Positions 47,943 to 56,003 of a stretch of 64,000 bases of DNA are shown one piece after another. The stretch comes from Saccharospirillum alexandrii (GTDB taxonomy: Bacteria; Pseudomonadota; Gammaproteobacteria; Pseudomonadales; Natronospirillaceae): positions 248,001-312,000 of the forward strand of contig NZ_RCIP01000003.1 of assembly GCF_004000275.1 (NCBI RefSeq), read 5' to 3'. Positions within the stretch are counted from its first letter, which is position 1. Each line of letters begins with the position of its first letter. Both the position numbers and the translations under genes were made by a program. The notes under the pieces are model-generated. The model was not told where the DNA came from, did not search any database, and saw nothing but the letters and a program-made list of their open reading frames with translations.

Positions 47943-48977
47943 ATGAACAATAAAAGTGTTTCCAATATTATCTATCAAGGCACTTATGAAAAATCCAAGA
48001 GCAACAAAAAACTGAAGGCGGTATTTGACACCTGTGACATCACGCCCTATGAAATGGAAAGGCCCTATGGGCGAATAGTTGAAAAGAAGCACAATTACCT
48101 GCTAAATCAGCTAAGCCATGACCGGGAGGCTGAGCATCAGGTCATAACCTCGTTGCTTGAGAACACCATACCAACCTATCACTGTCTATTTCCAGAGCTG
48201 ATCAGCTACTGCGTCAATCAAGAGAGTACAGAACAAGCCATTAGCACCTTCATCCACAACGCCTGCATCATTGGCAACTGCGATTACTTCACCATCAGCC
48301 AAAACAGTGATAGAACCAAAATAACCTATTTAACATCAAGTTCCGAGACAGCACATCCCATTAATGCCCTGGGGAATATTGCTTTACTGTCGGATATTAT
48401 CCACCTCCACTCACCCAAGGCACCATTGGCTGTTAGTTTGACCGCAAAAAATCTGATCAAAAAGCGAAATTTCGATGAAAAGTTTGAGACCAGTTGCGTG
48501 CTAGATCAAAATGAAAACTCAATTATCATCAATAACAACGACCTGGAAAAATCTCAAAATTCATTTAACAGAACCCTCCATACATTACAAAAAGAGCAAA
48601 TTAATAACATTAAAAGAAACCTATTCTCTGCAGGAAAGCTATCCAGCTCTGTCGCCGAAATTATCTTTAATGCCATCTATTCAAAGAGAATATCAGAGCA
48701 GAATGATATTTTGAAAATTCTGTGCAATGCGCTGCAAGTAAGTCGCTGGACATTAAACAGAAGGCTGAATTCGGAGAATACAAACTTCAGCTTGCTACTG
48801 TCTGAAGTCAAGCTTCAGGTGTCAATAAAGTTATTGACCGAAGAAAGGTTAACGATACAGGAAGTGAGCGATTGGCTGGCTTTTTCTTCGCATTCTGCCT
48901 TTTCCCGCTTTTTTAAAGCCAAGACGGGGCGCTCCCCCAGAATCTATCGCGAAGCAATCGACGTTGAACATCGGTAA
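47943..48977 (+). CDS. AraC-family transcriptional regulator
   Basis: Regulator of 344 residues with a C-terminal AraC double helix-turn-helix: DILKILCNALQVSRWTLNRR and IQEVSDWLAFSSHSAFSRFF, ending in GRSPRIYREA. The N-terminal 220 residues are unlike common sugar-sensing cupins; they may be an Arabinose_bd-type domain found in OruR/VirS-like regulators. The ATG at 47943 has AAAGG upstream. It is divergent from the GH3 lipoprotein and probably controls it. Codon use is strikingly AT-rich, suggesting recent transfer. Confidence 0.88.
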   Translation: MNNKSVSNIIYQGTYEKSKSNKKLKAVFDTCDITPYEMERPYGRIVEKKHNYLLNQLSHDREAEHQVITSLLENTIPTYHCLFPELISYCVNQESTEQAISTFIHNACIIGNCDYFTISQNSDRTKITYLTSSSETAHPINALGNIALLSDIIHLHSPKAPLAVSLTAKNLIKKRNFDEKFETSCVLDQNENSIIINNNDLEKSQNSFNRTLHTLQKEQINNIKRNLFSAGKLSSSVAEIIFNAIYSKRISEQNDILKILCNALQVSRWTLNRRLNSENTNFSLLLSEVKLQVSIKLLTEERLTIQEVSDWLAFSSHSAFSRFFKAKTGRSPRIYREAIDVEHR

Positions 48978-48994
48978 GCCATTGCACCTATCGT

Positions 48995-49459
48995 TTACTC
49001 GTCGTCGTCTTCAAATGCACGCCTGGCATTTACCCAGGAATCACTCATTACCTGGTAGGCGTCGGTAAAGCCCTTTTTCATTTCATCCCAGGCACCGGCC
49101 GAGCTGTTTCTGAAGTTGTCGTACCAGCCAGCCAATTCGCTTCTCTGCTCGCGCAGTCTATTCAGGTTGGCCCTGGCATCCTGGCGAGCTTGCTGGCTCA
49201 TCGATTCCCAGTTGTTGTCAATTCGGGTTTCGAGTTCATCGATCTTACTATCGAGTCTTTCCAGTGCCTGACCGGCTTTTTCCACGGCCTCGTCACGCTG
49301 GTTGGCGGTGTATTGACTCAGCGTGTTGATCAGCTCCCTGGTCTCTTGTTCGACATCCTGTGCGGTAACGACATCATCAGATTTCGCACAGGATGCCAGC
49401 CCCAACCCTAAAGTCACTGCGATCAATACGGCTGTAAGAAAAGAAAGTGTATTCATCAT
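48995..49459 (-). CDS. Small coiled-coil lipoprotein
   Basis: Lipoprotein of 154 residues. A signal helix ends in the lipobox LASC (Cys24), and the remainder is charged helix with strong heptads (about 45-115), for example LERLDSKIDELETRIDNNW. It ends in an acidic tail. No enzymatic feature is seen. The GGAGG site fits the second Met (49456) as well as the first. It may be an envelope spacer or stress protein. It is 16 bp downstream of the MarR gene's end, so they may be co-transcribed. Confidence 0.75.
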   Translation of the reverse strand: MMNTLSFLTAVLIAVTLGLGLASCAKSDDVVTAQDVEQETRELINTLSQYTANQRDEAVEKAGQALERLDSKIDELETRIDNNWESMSQQARQDARANLNRLREQRSELAGWYDNFRNSSAGAWDEMKKGFTDAYQVMSDSWVNARRAFEDDDE

Positions 49460-49475
49460 GTACCTCCTGCCAATC

Positions 49476-50039
49476 CTAGGGCGCCTCGAATTCCCGACAA
49501 ATTAACTGCACCTCCTCTGTAGTTAGAGGCTCCTGGGTAAGGTTGCACCAAAATTCGCCTGTCTCAGTCCCTGAATTATGCTTGCAACCGACACATTGGG
49601 CAAAACTCCGATTCTGGTTGGCCTGCTGCATCAACTTTAGCAATTCGGTGAGGTGGTCATGTAAGGCACCCAGGGTTTGTGGCGTCAGTTGCTTAGCAGC
49701 AGCCTGCAGCACCGGGGCTGGACGTACCCGGGCCAGAATGTCCCGGCCACGATTGGTGAGACGCAAGTGGGTAACCCTGCGATCTTCTGCGTCAGGCACT
49801 TTTGTCAGTAACCCGCGGTTCTCCAGTACTTTCAGCGTTTGCGACACGGTTCCCTTGGTTTGCCCAAGGTATTCGCTCACGCCCATGGGCGTATCAGAAT
49901 AACGGTTGGCGCGCGCAAGATAGGCCAGCGCTTCCAGTTGCACCGGCTGTAAGCCCTCGGAAGATAACTGCGCCCGCGTGTCGTGGCGAAGCACACCCGA
50001 AATTCGTTCTATGAGTTGTTCAAGCAGTTCAGTCGACAT
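49476..50039 (-). CDS. MarR-family regulator with C-terminal Cys cluster
   Basis: Winged-helix regulator, 187 residues from the ATG at 50039. The recognition region is MGVSEYLGQTKGTVSQTLKV, and the wing is EDRRVTHLRLTNRGRDIL. Beyond the usual MarR length is a C-terminal tail with four Cys: AQCVGCKHNSG...FWCNL...LICREF. Such a cluster could bind zinc or iron-sulfur or respond to thiol oxidation (inference). No ribosome site precedes the ATG, and a predicted promoter would start transcription at the ATG itself. It is divergent from the secreted His-rich protein gene. Confidence 0.88.
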   Translation of the reverse strand: MSTELLEQLIERISGVLRHDTRAQLSSEGLQPVQLEALAYLARANRYSDTPMGVSEYLGQTKGTVSQTLKVLENRGLLTKVPDAEDRRVTHLRLTNRGRDILARVRPAPVLQAAAKQLTPQTLGALHDHLTELLKLMQQANQNRSFAQCVGCKHNSGTETGEFWCNLTQEPLTTEEVQLICREFEAP

Positions 50040-50045
50040 CACCAA

Positions 50046-50074
50046 ATAGTATCGACTAAATACTATGTTGACAA
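50046..50074 (-). promoter_or_regulatory. Predicted leaderless promoter of the MarR gene
   Basis: Read on the minus strand: -35 TTGTCA (50069-50074), a 17-bp spacer, -10 TACTAT (50046-50051), then TTGGTG and the ATG at 50039. The -10 to ATG distance of 6 nt puts the transcription start at or next to the A of ATG, and no Shine-Dalgarno is present. The first operator copy (50049-50063) overlaps the -10 box, consistent with autorepression. Confidence 0.5.
50049..50063. promoter_or_regulatory. Candidate MarR operator, copy 1
   Basis: The 15-bp sequence GTATCGACTAAATAC lies 10 bp upstream of the MarR ATG and overlaps its predicted -10 box. It matches copy 2 at 13 of 15 positions. Its two-fold symmetry is imperfect (GTAT...ATAC ends). 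Confidence 0.6.
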
Positions 50075-50102
50075 CTCATTTTCAGGCAGGCACATTAATA
50101 TC

Positions 50103-50117
50103 GTATCGACTCGATAC
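50103..50117. promoter_or_regulatory. Candidate MarR operator, copy 2
   Basis: The 15-bp sequence GTATCGACTCGATAC is a perfect 7-bp inverted repeat around a central C. It lies 20 bp upstream of the ATG of the secreted His-rich protein gene and 54 bp from copy 1. Position and symmetry fit a MarR dimer site repressing the plus-strand gene. Confidence 0.65.
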
Positions 50118-50136
50118 CAAACTATGGAGACTTATC

Positions 50137-50874
50137 ATGAAAACCATCCATGCACTGTCATTGTTGCCCTTATTCATCCCCTGCTTCGCCGCCGCTCACG
50201 AGGGCCATGAGACTGGCATTCTCACCCCGACCGACCCCGAGGTTGAAGCGGACTTCGACATTGTTCATGCCCGCATCACCAGTAACGGGCAAAGTGCACA
50301 CTTCCACATGGCGGTATCCGGCGTCTCGGGTGATACCAGGGCAAAGGCCACTGGAAGCCTTGCCGGCAGCGACGTGTATTCCTATGTATGGCCGACCAAC
50401 CTCAGCCCCTCGGCCGTGGGGTTTGCGGCCGATACCGGTGTCTTGTCACTGGCCGTTACCGCCCACCCGGACTTCGACGACACGCCTCTGTTTGATGAAA
50501 ATCGCGATGGCCATTTGAACAACGATGGAGATACCTGGCACAGCCACTGGGTCGTGCTGGCGCCGCACCCACAATGCCCAGACGGCGGGTTAGGTGTGGT
50601 GGACATTCCCGAGGGTGAAAGCCCACACCTTCCCGCTACCTGGCCGGGTCTTCCCATCTTGATTGACAGCCCAGGGTGGCAACCCATGTTTAACGAGGAG
50701 AGCCTGGACATTCATGTGGCGTTCGACAGCAATGTTTCGCTGCAAAATATGCAGTTCGATGCAGTGACCGCCGGTCTGAGAGTGAACCAAAGTGTGCATG
50801 AGCCTTTGTTGTGTGTGACCGATGTATTCGATACCGCAGGTTCCCTGGAACTTCCCGGAAGAATCAACCAGTAA
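50137..50874 (+). CDS. Secreted His/Asp-rich protein of unknown function
   Basis: Exported protein of 245 residues with a signal peptide (about 1-20, cleavage near CFAAA|HEGH). The mature N-terminus begins HEGHETG. Other possible metal-ligand groups are SAHFHMAV, DTWHSHWVVLAPHPQC and a calcium-loop-like DENRDGHLNNDGD. Two Cys lie in the mature part. I do not recognise the family. The ATG at 50137 has GGAG 8 nt upstream; the longer frame to 50065 would cross the operator. It is probably controlled by the divergent MarR protein. Confidence 0.75.
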   Translation: MKTIHALSLLPLFIPCFAAAHEGHETGILTPTDPEVEADFDIVHARITSNGQSAHFHMAVSGVSGDTRAKATGSLAGSDVYSYVWPTNLSPSAVGFAADTGVLSLAVTAHPDFDDTPLFDENRDGHLNNDGDTWHSHWVVLAPHPQCPDGGLGVVDIPEGESPHLPATWPGLPILIDSPGWQPMFNEESLDIHVAFDSNVSLQNMQFDAVTAGLRVNQSVHEPLLCVTDVFDTAGSLELPGRINQ

Positions 50875-50883
50875 TCGTTCACC

Positions 50884-50902
50884 GGGCACCTGAACGGTGC
50901 CC
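50884..50902 (+). terminator. Intercistronic stem-loop
   Basis: GGGCACC (50884-50890), loop TGAAC, GGTGCCC (50896-50902), followed by TTACCC. It sits 10 bp after the secreted-protein stop and 10 bp before the redoxin ribosome site AAGGAG. The short U-run suggests partial termination or mRNA processing rather than a full stop. Confidence 0.5.
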
Positions 50903-50922
50903 TTACCCACAAGGAGAATCCC

Positions 50923-51468
50923 ATGTCTGAAGGCCCCCTTACACGTGCGCCCCAGTTAAGCACACAGACCTGGTATAACACTAACGTTCCTGTCGATTTA
51001 CTTGAGCTGCGAGGCAAAGTGGTTGTCATCTATGCCTTCCAAATGCTCTGCCCTGCCTGTGTTAGCCACAGTCTTCCCCAGGCTAAGAGTTTGCATCAAT
51101 ACTTCACAGCCGATGACGTTTGTGTACTTGGGTTACACAGCGTATTTGAACACCACGACGTGATGACCAACGAAGCCCTTGCTGCGTTTATCAGTGAATA
51201 TCGATTGGGTTTCCCTATAGCTGTGGACGCCCCGGGAGAAAACGGCCCTATCCCCCAAACCATGCAACGGTACGAACTGCAGGGAACGCCTTCTGTGTTA
51301 TTGATCGATCGACAGGGTTATTTGCGTGTGAAGGCACTCGGCCACGTTGCCGACTTGCCACTGGGTCACTGGATAGGAAGGCTATTGTCAACGACCCATG
51401 AAGCTCCATCAGAACCGCCTAAGGGCGATGCTCTACAAGCCTGTCTCGTGAATGGCCGGTGCAACTGA
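50923..51468 (+). CDS. Thioredoxin-fold redoxin with CxxC (TlpA/AhpC-like)
   Basis: Redox protein of 181 residues with a thioredoxin-like fold and the active-site motif FQMLCPACVSH near residues 42-52. The cis-Pro segment is GTPSVLLIDRQGYLR. There is no signal peptide, so it should be cytoplasmic. Two more Cys lie at the C-terminus (ACLVNGRC). GGAG precedes the ATG. It follows the His-rich secreted protein gene in the MarR-flanked unit, suggesting a thiol or metal stress role. Confidence 0.85.
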   Translation: MSEGPLTRAPQLSTQTWYNTNVPVDLLELRGKVVVIYAFQMLCPACVSHSLPQAKSLHQYFTADDVCVLGLHSVFEHHDVMTNEALAAFISEYRLGFPIAVDAPGENGPIPQTMQRYELQGTPSVLLIDRQGYLRVKALGHVADLPLGHWIGRLLSTTHEAPSEPPKGDALQACLVNGRCN

Positions 51469-51543
51469 TGGTGTAGACCCGAACGGGCAAGCTACCGCAG
51501 CCACCGTTTGAGTGGTGAACCATGTCAAACTGACGCCCCCAGA

Positions 51544-51834
51544 TCAGTTGCCCTCTACTATGAACAACGTACATTCGGCATTATCGGTACGTTTTGGTTT
51601 CACCGGAGCGTATTCTTCAGAATCCACAAATGCCTGCGCGCTGTTCATATCCGGGAATTCGATGATGACAATCCGGGAGGGAGACCAAAGCTCAGTTTCT
51701 CTGACATCCATCACGCCGCCTCTTGCCCGATAAACACCACCAAACTTTTCGGCGATCGGCTTAGCCAGCGTCTTGTATTCCTCATAAGCTGTGTGATCTT
51801 TTATCTTGGTATCTACGATTAGAAATGCGCTCAT
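51544..51834 (-). CDS. DUF1330 family protein
   Basis: Small ferredoxin-like-fold protein of 96 residues, starting MSAFLIVDTKIKDHTAYEEY and containing IVIIEFPDMNSAQAFVDSEE, the core of DUF1330. Function unknown; the fold resembles dimeric alpha-beta barrel (ABM/EthD-like) proteins. The ATG at 51834 is preferred over the longer frame to 51891. It lies 90 bp downstream of the LysR gene on the same strand. Confidence 0.88.
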   Translation of the reverse strand: MSAFLIVDTKIKDHTAYEEYKTLAKPIAEKFGGVYRARGGVMDVRETELWSPSRIVIIEFPDMNSAQAFVDSEEYAPVKPKRTDNAECTLFIVEGN

Positions 51835-51924
51835 CGTGAACACTCCAAAATTGAGTGGATGGTCAGTACCAGTTTCAATTGCAACACCCAACTGAACACT
51901 TCGACACCCAGCTCTCGGGCACTG

Positions 51925-52878
51925 CTATTCAACCGCGCTGATCGCCTGTCGTTGCTGCTCCCTTCCTGCCAATACATCAACAAAAGCGCGGACCTTAGCG
52001 GGCCGGTACCGGGCAGCAGGGAAGACGGCGTGAATACCACCCATTGGTAGCTTCCATTGCGGCAACACCTGGATAAGACGCCCGGCGGCCAGATCGTCTG
52101 CTACCACATAATCTGGCAGAACGGACAAACCGGCCCCCAGGCAAACGGCTTCGCGCACGGCCAGGGTAGCATCAAGAAAAATCGATGCTTGCATGCTAAC
52201 GGTTTCATACTCACCCTCGCCCAGCGAAAAAGTCCAACGAAGACTGTCGCGTAAAGCCGTATTGGCGATAAACGGAAATGTGCTTAACGTTTGTGGCCGA
52301 GCATGCCTTGCTACCCGGGCTACCATACTCGGCGCGCCGACGAGCAGTTGCTGAAAATCGGCTATTTTCCGCGACTGAAAGCCACTGTCGGCAAGCCACC
52401 CCACCCGAATGGCGAGTTCAATATCGCCCGACATGATATCCAGCGTCTGGTCGCTAAAAATCGCATCCACCTTGCAGGCCGCGTAGCGCTGAGTAAAGGC
52501 CTCTATGGCCGGTACGACGACACTCACCCCATAGTCAAAGGGTACGGTGAGCCGCAACATTCCCGAGGGCTCAGCCGATGTTTCCGCTAGCTCGTCGAAG
52601 GCCTCCTCCGCTTCACGCAGAATGAGCGCGCAGCGCAAGTAGAAGGCCAGGCCAGCCTCAGTCGGTTTTACGCTGCGCGTGGTGCGAACCAGGAGTGACG
52701 TTTTGAATTCCTGTTCAAGCCGGGCCACCTGCTGGCTGACTACCGCCTTGGTGATACCCAGGCGATCAGCGGCCGCGGTGAAAGAGCCCGCTTCCACAAC
52801 AGCGGCGAAATAGGTGAGGCGGCGCAAATTACTGAACGCACCCAGGCCAGGTTCGTTACGATTGTATGTTTTTAGCAT
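51925..52878 (-). CDS. LysR-family transcriptional regulator
   Basis: Regulator of 317 residues. The N-terminal helix-turn-helix reads FAAVVEAGSFTAAADRLGIT and continues KAVVSQQVARLE, followed by an effector-binding domain (about 105-300). It is divergent from the DsbA-family gene at 52956, with the 77-bp gap holding the expected LTTR site. It probably activates that gene and the MBL gene beyond it. The inducer is unknown. Confidence 0.93.
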   Translation of the reverse strand: MLKTYNRNEPGLGAFSNLRRLTYFAAVVEAGSFTAAADRLGITKAVVSQQVARLEQEFKTSLLVRTTRSVKPTEAGLAFYLRCALILREAEEAFDELAETSAEPSGMLRLTVPFDYGVSVVVPAIEAFTQRYAACKVDAIFSDQTLDIMSGDIELAIRVGWLADSGFQSRKIADFQQLLVGAPSMVARVARHARPQTLSTFPFIANTALRDSLRWTFSLGEGEYETVSMQASIFLDATLAVREAVCLGAGLSVLPDYVVADDLAAGRLIQVLPQWKLPMGGIHAVFPAARYRPAKVRAFVDVLAGREQQRQAISAVE

Positions 52879-52955
52879 ACGGAATGTATATCCTGTATGT
52901 ATTTAATAGTCAAATCTTTACGTCTAATCTGGGCGGCAACTACGGAGGCATGCTC

Positions 52956-53594
52956 ATGAACAAGACACTTCACTACTTATTCGACCCACTGTGCGGGTGG
53001 TGCTACGGCATAATGCCGGCTATTTCCCCATTGGCGCAGGGGACAGACGTTACCCTCAACCTACTCCCTACTGGCTTGTTTTCAGACCAGGCGTCACGGC
53101 CCATGGATGACGATTTTGCGGCATTCGCCTGGTCTAACGACCAGCGCATTGCGCACCTTACCGGCCAACGCTTCACAGAGACTTACCGGCAATCGGTTCT
53201 TGGCGACCGCGAGCGACGGTTTGATAGCGGCCCTGCCACGCGGGCGCTGACCGCCGTGGCATTAACCAAACCACAACGGGAGCATGAAGCACTCAAACAC
53301 ATCCAGCTTGCTCGCTTTGCTGACGGGCAGGATGTCACCTCGCTTTCTGTACTGGCCGACGTGCTCGTGCGGCTCGGTCTCAACGATGCCGCCGCACTGA
53401 TGATGCACTCTGCCGCCTACGCTCAGGAAGCCAGCCTTACACGCGTAGGCCAGGCGCAGGCACTGTTGCATCAATTCGGTGCCCGAGGTGTACCAACGCT
53501 GATTCTCGAATCCGAGTCTGGCCATTCTTTGCTCGATACCTCAGCCGTGTTTTCCAACCCGGGTGCCCTGGCCGAGCAACTGCGAGCAGCCTGA
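52956..53594 (+). CDS. DsbA-family thiol oxidoreductase (FrnE-like)
   Basis: Protein of 212 residues in the thioredoxin/DsbA-like family with the active site FDPLCGWCYGIMPA near the N-terminus and the cis-Pro segment GARGVPTLILESE. No signal peptide, so a cytoplasmic oxidoreductase or isomerase is likely. The ATG at 52956 has GGAGG 7 nt upstream; an earlier ATG at 52950 is too close to it. It is likely the first gene of a LysR-controlled pair with the MBL-fold gene. Confidence 0.87.
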   Translation: MNKTLHYLFDPLCGWCYGIMPAISPLAQGTDVTLNLLPTGLFSDQASRPMDDDFAAFAWSNDQRIAHLTGQRFTETYRQSVLGDRERRFDSGPATRALTAVALTKPQREHEALKHIQLARFADGQDVTSLSVLADVLVRLGLNDAAALMMHSAAYAQEASLTRVGQAQALLHQFGARGVPTLILESESGHSLLDTSAVFSNPGALAEQLRAA

Positions 53595-53648
53595 GAACTG
53601 TCTACAACAGATGTTCATTAATCATTAATCGATACGGGGAGAAACCCT

Positions 53649-54545
53649 ATGGTTACAAGACGTAATGTCATAAAAGCTGCAGCCACCATCACTGCGGCTG
53701 CTACCCTACTTGGCAAAGGTGCCTGGGCGGCAAACAAGGGGCTAAGCTGGCAACACTTTGCAGCGGGCGAACAGGGTTTTTACCGAGCGCCCGTCTTGCT
53801 TTCTGGAACACGGGAGGCGGTTCTGATTGACGCCGGCTTTACCCTGTCCGACGGGCAAGCGGTTGCAGACGCCATTCAGCAAAGCGGCAAGCAATTAACA
53901 ACCATTTACATCAGCCAGAGCGACCCAGACTACTATTTCAGCCTGGCTCCAATTCAAGCAGCTTTCCCTGAAGCGCAAATAATTGCGGCTTCTGCCACCA
54001 TCGCAGCCATTCAGGGTAATGTGGCAAAAAAACTGGAAACCTGGGGCCCGCAATTAAAAGAAAACGGCCCACAGACTCTGGCCGACATTGTGATGCCAGA
54101 GGCGTTCGACGGCCAGACCATTGAGCTGGAAGAGCATGTGATAAACATCGTCGACGTCGAGGGCACTAGCAACCGTCGTTACCTTTGGGTGCCTTCTCTG
54201 AATGCCATTGTTGGTGGCGTGATGGTGTTCTCCGGTGTTCACGTGTGGACGGCAGACACTTCCAGCCCCGAAGAACGTGCAGCCTGGGTGCATAGCCTCA
54301 ATGCCATGCTGGCACGCAATCCGGACGTCGTCGTTCCAGGCCATATGAAAACCAGCGATGCCACAGATGCCTCGGCTATCAGCTACACCAGAGACTACTT
54401 GCTGGCCTTTGAGGAAGAACTGGAAACGGCGGTTGACAGTACGGCCCTTATAGCAGCGATGAATGCCCGCTATCCAGAGGCTGGGTTGGGCATTGCCCTG
54501 CAAATAGGCGCCAAGGTCGCCACAGGCGAAATGACCTGGGGATAA
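53649..54545 (+). CDS. Exported MBL-fold protein with altered metal motif
   Basis: Metallo-beta-lactamase-fold protein, 298 residues, with a twin-arginine signal (TRRNVIKAAATITAAA, cleavage near GAWAAN). The position normally occupied by HxHxDH reads YISQSDPDYYFSL, so two His and the second Asp/His ligands are not standard. The later metal His in VVPGHMKT is retained. It may be a non-hydrolytic or differently metallated member. It lies 54 bp after the DsbA-family gene, probably in one operon. Confidence 0.82.
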   Translation: MVTRRNVIKAAATITAAATLLGKGAWAANKGLSWQHFAAGEQGFYRAPVLLSGTREAVLIDAGFTLSDGQAVADAIQQSGKQLTTIYISQSDPDYYFSLAPIQAAFPEAQIIAASATIAAIQGNVAKKLETWGPQLKENGPQTLADIVMPEAFDGQTIELEEHVINIVDVEGTSNRRYLWVPSLNAIVGGVMVFSGVHVWTADTSSPEERAAWVHSLNAMLARNPDVVVPGHMKTSDATDASAISYTRDYLLAFEEELETAVDSTALIAAMNARYPEAGLGIALQIGAKVATGEMTWG

Positions 54546-54598
54546 AACTAACGACTCCTCTGCGGTTTATATTGCTACCTACGAAGGTGCATTGATAA

Positions 54599-55261
54599 GC
54601 CGCATGCGCAGGTAGACACGCCACTCAGGGGTGGAGCGAAACCAATGGTGAAACCACCACCGTATCTCAAAGTGCGCAATATCGGGCTGAAATGCCACCG
54701 CGCACCAAACGCGAAATCACCATTACGTTCTTCAAGCAAATGGCAGACATCCCGTACACCTCGCAGATGTACATGGATTACGACCTGACCTACGAAAACT
54801 TCCTGCGCTGGAGTGGCAACGCCCGGACAGAACACCCAACCAACCGGCCCTGGGAGGTGTATACCTTTGGTGATCGCAACGGATAAAGCGCAGCCGAGGA
54901 TGTGCTCGATCAATACCTGCACCGGCAGATCAACGGTTACAGCCAATGGGACTGGAGCTGGATGATCAATGAATACGGGGCGGGCTCCATTCAATGGGCC
55001 CTGGGCAACATCACCAAGCGAGCGTACGGTGCACCGATGAACGGCAAGTTCACAGCCATTGATGCCAGCCAATACAACATCACCGCTGGGCCAGCGATAC
55101 CGCTCGATTCAATCTCGACGCAGGATCAACCATCCGACCGTACGCGACGCAATTCCGCCAATGGCGAAGCTACCCTCCTGAACGTTGAGAATTATGACTG
55201 GGAAGACCGAGTGACCAACGTCAATCTGACGGTCGAAGGAGCCTTGCAGCAGTCGATGTGA
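54599..55261 (+). pseudogene. Aerolysin-like pore-forming toxin, truncated remnant
   Basis: An open stretch in one frame that lacks a start and is interrupted by a TAA at 54884-54886. The translation lines up in order with the C-terminal half of Aeromonas aerolysin: WSETNGETTTVSQS, then MPPRTKREITITFFK, IPY, DYDLTYENFLRWSGNAR, HPTNRPW, the tryptophan motif YSQWDWSWMINEYG, ITKRAYGAPMNGKF, AGPAIPLDS and VTNVNLTVEG. The upstream half (receptor and pore-forming segments) is absent; a stop at 54596 precedes it and the MBL gene ends only 54 bp before. It is judged non-functional. The recognition is from remembered family sequence. Confidence 0.75.
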
Positions 55262-55433
55262 CGTTGGTATCCGGTGTAGATGGATTTGCCTCGGCTTACT
55301 GGTGACATGTTTGTATCCGGTGGCGGGAACCTATACCCGCCACTGGCAGACGCCTGTCAATTTGCCGCAAGACTTGCTGAACCCAGTCACGAGCCAGACA
55401 TCCATCTGACATTAATCAAGATACCAGAGAGCC

Positions 55434-56003
55434 TCATGCCACACGTTTAATGGAAGGGTTCTCTGCCCCAGGAGCCTGGATAAAGCGTTGAACCTGTTTC
55501 ATTGGCATATGATCACTGGTATCGCGGCCATACCAGCAATCCACGATATGGCCCTTTTCGTTGATCAGAAAATCTGCAGGTACCAGCTTTACATTCGGGT
55601 TCTTGGAGGGGTAGCCGCCCTTTTTCATACCCATGAAGATACGCGGCAATTTAAACAGCAGCGCCTTGAACAAGGCAAACCCGGAGTGCTCAACTCCATA
55701 ACGGTTGTAAATCTCAAGATCTGGGTCTGCTACCAGCCGGAAAGGCCTTGGGTGACGGGCCACGTAGTTGCGAACCTCATCGTTCGTAGAACTGAAAACC
55801 GCGATAACCTCAACATTATCCTTTTGCCATTCTTTGTAACGATGGGTCAATTCATACACCCGAAAGTTACAGAACGGACAGGCAGCGTCCCGAAAGAAGC
55901 ACAACATCACCTTTTTGCCTTTAAAGGCACTCAATTGAATGGGCTCGCCATAAATATCCTTGGTGGTGAAGTCGATTATGGCTCTGGGGGCTTGCAATCT
56001 CAT
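55434..56003 (-). CDS. AhpC/TSA-type peroxiredoxin-like protein
   Basis: Thioredoxin-fold peroxiredoxin-like protein of 189 residues from the ATG at 56003; the frame also opens at a TTG at 56021. The active-site segment is FFRDAACPFCNFRV, giving a CPFC pair instead of the usual single peroxidatic Cys of typical 2-Cys Prx. It resembles the redoxin-domain proteins common in marine bacteria. No export signal. It probably reduces peroxides or acts as a thiol reductant. Confidence 0.83.
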   Translation of the reverse strand: MRLQAPRAIIDFTTKDIYGEPIQLSAFKGKKVMLCFFRDAACPFCNFRVYELTHRYKEWQKDNVEVIAVFSSTNDEVRNYVARHPRPFRLVADPDLEIYNRYGVEHSGFALFKALLFKLPRIFMGMKKGGYPSKNPNVKLVPADFLINEKGHIVDCWYGRDTSDHMPMKQVQRFIQAPGAENPSIKRVA

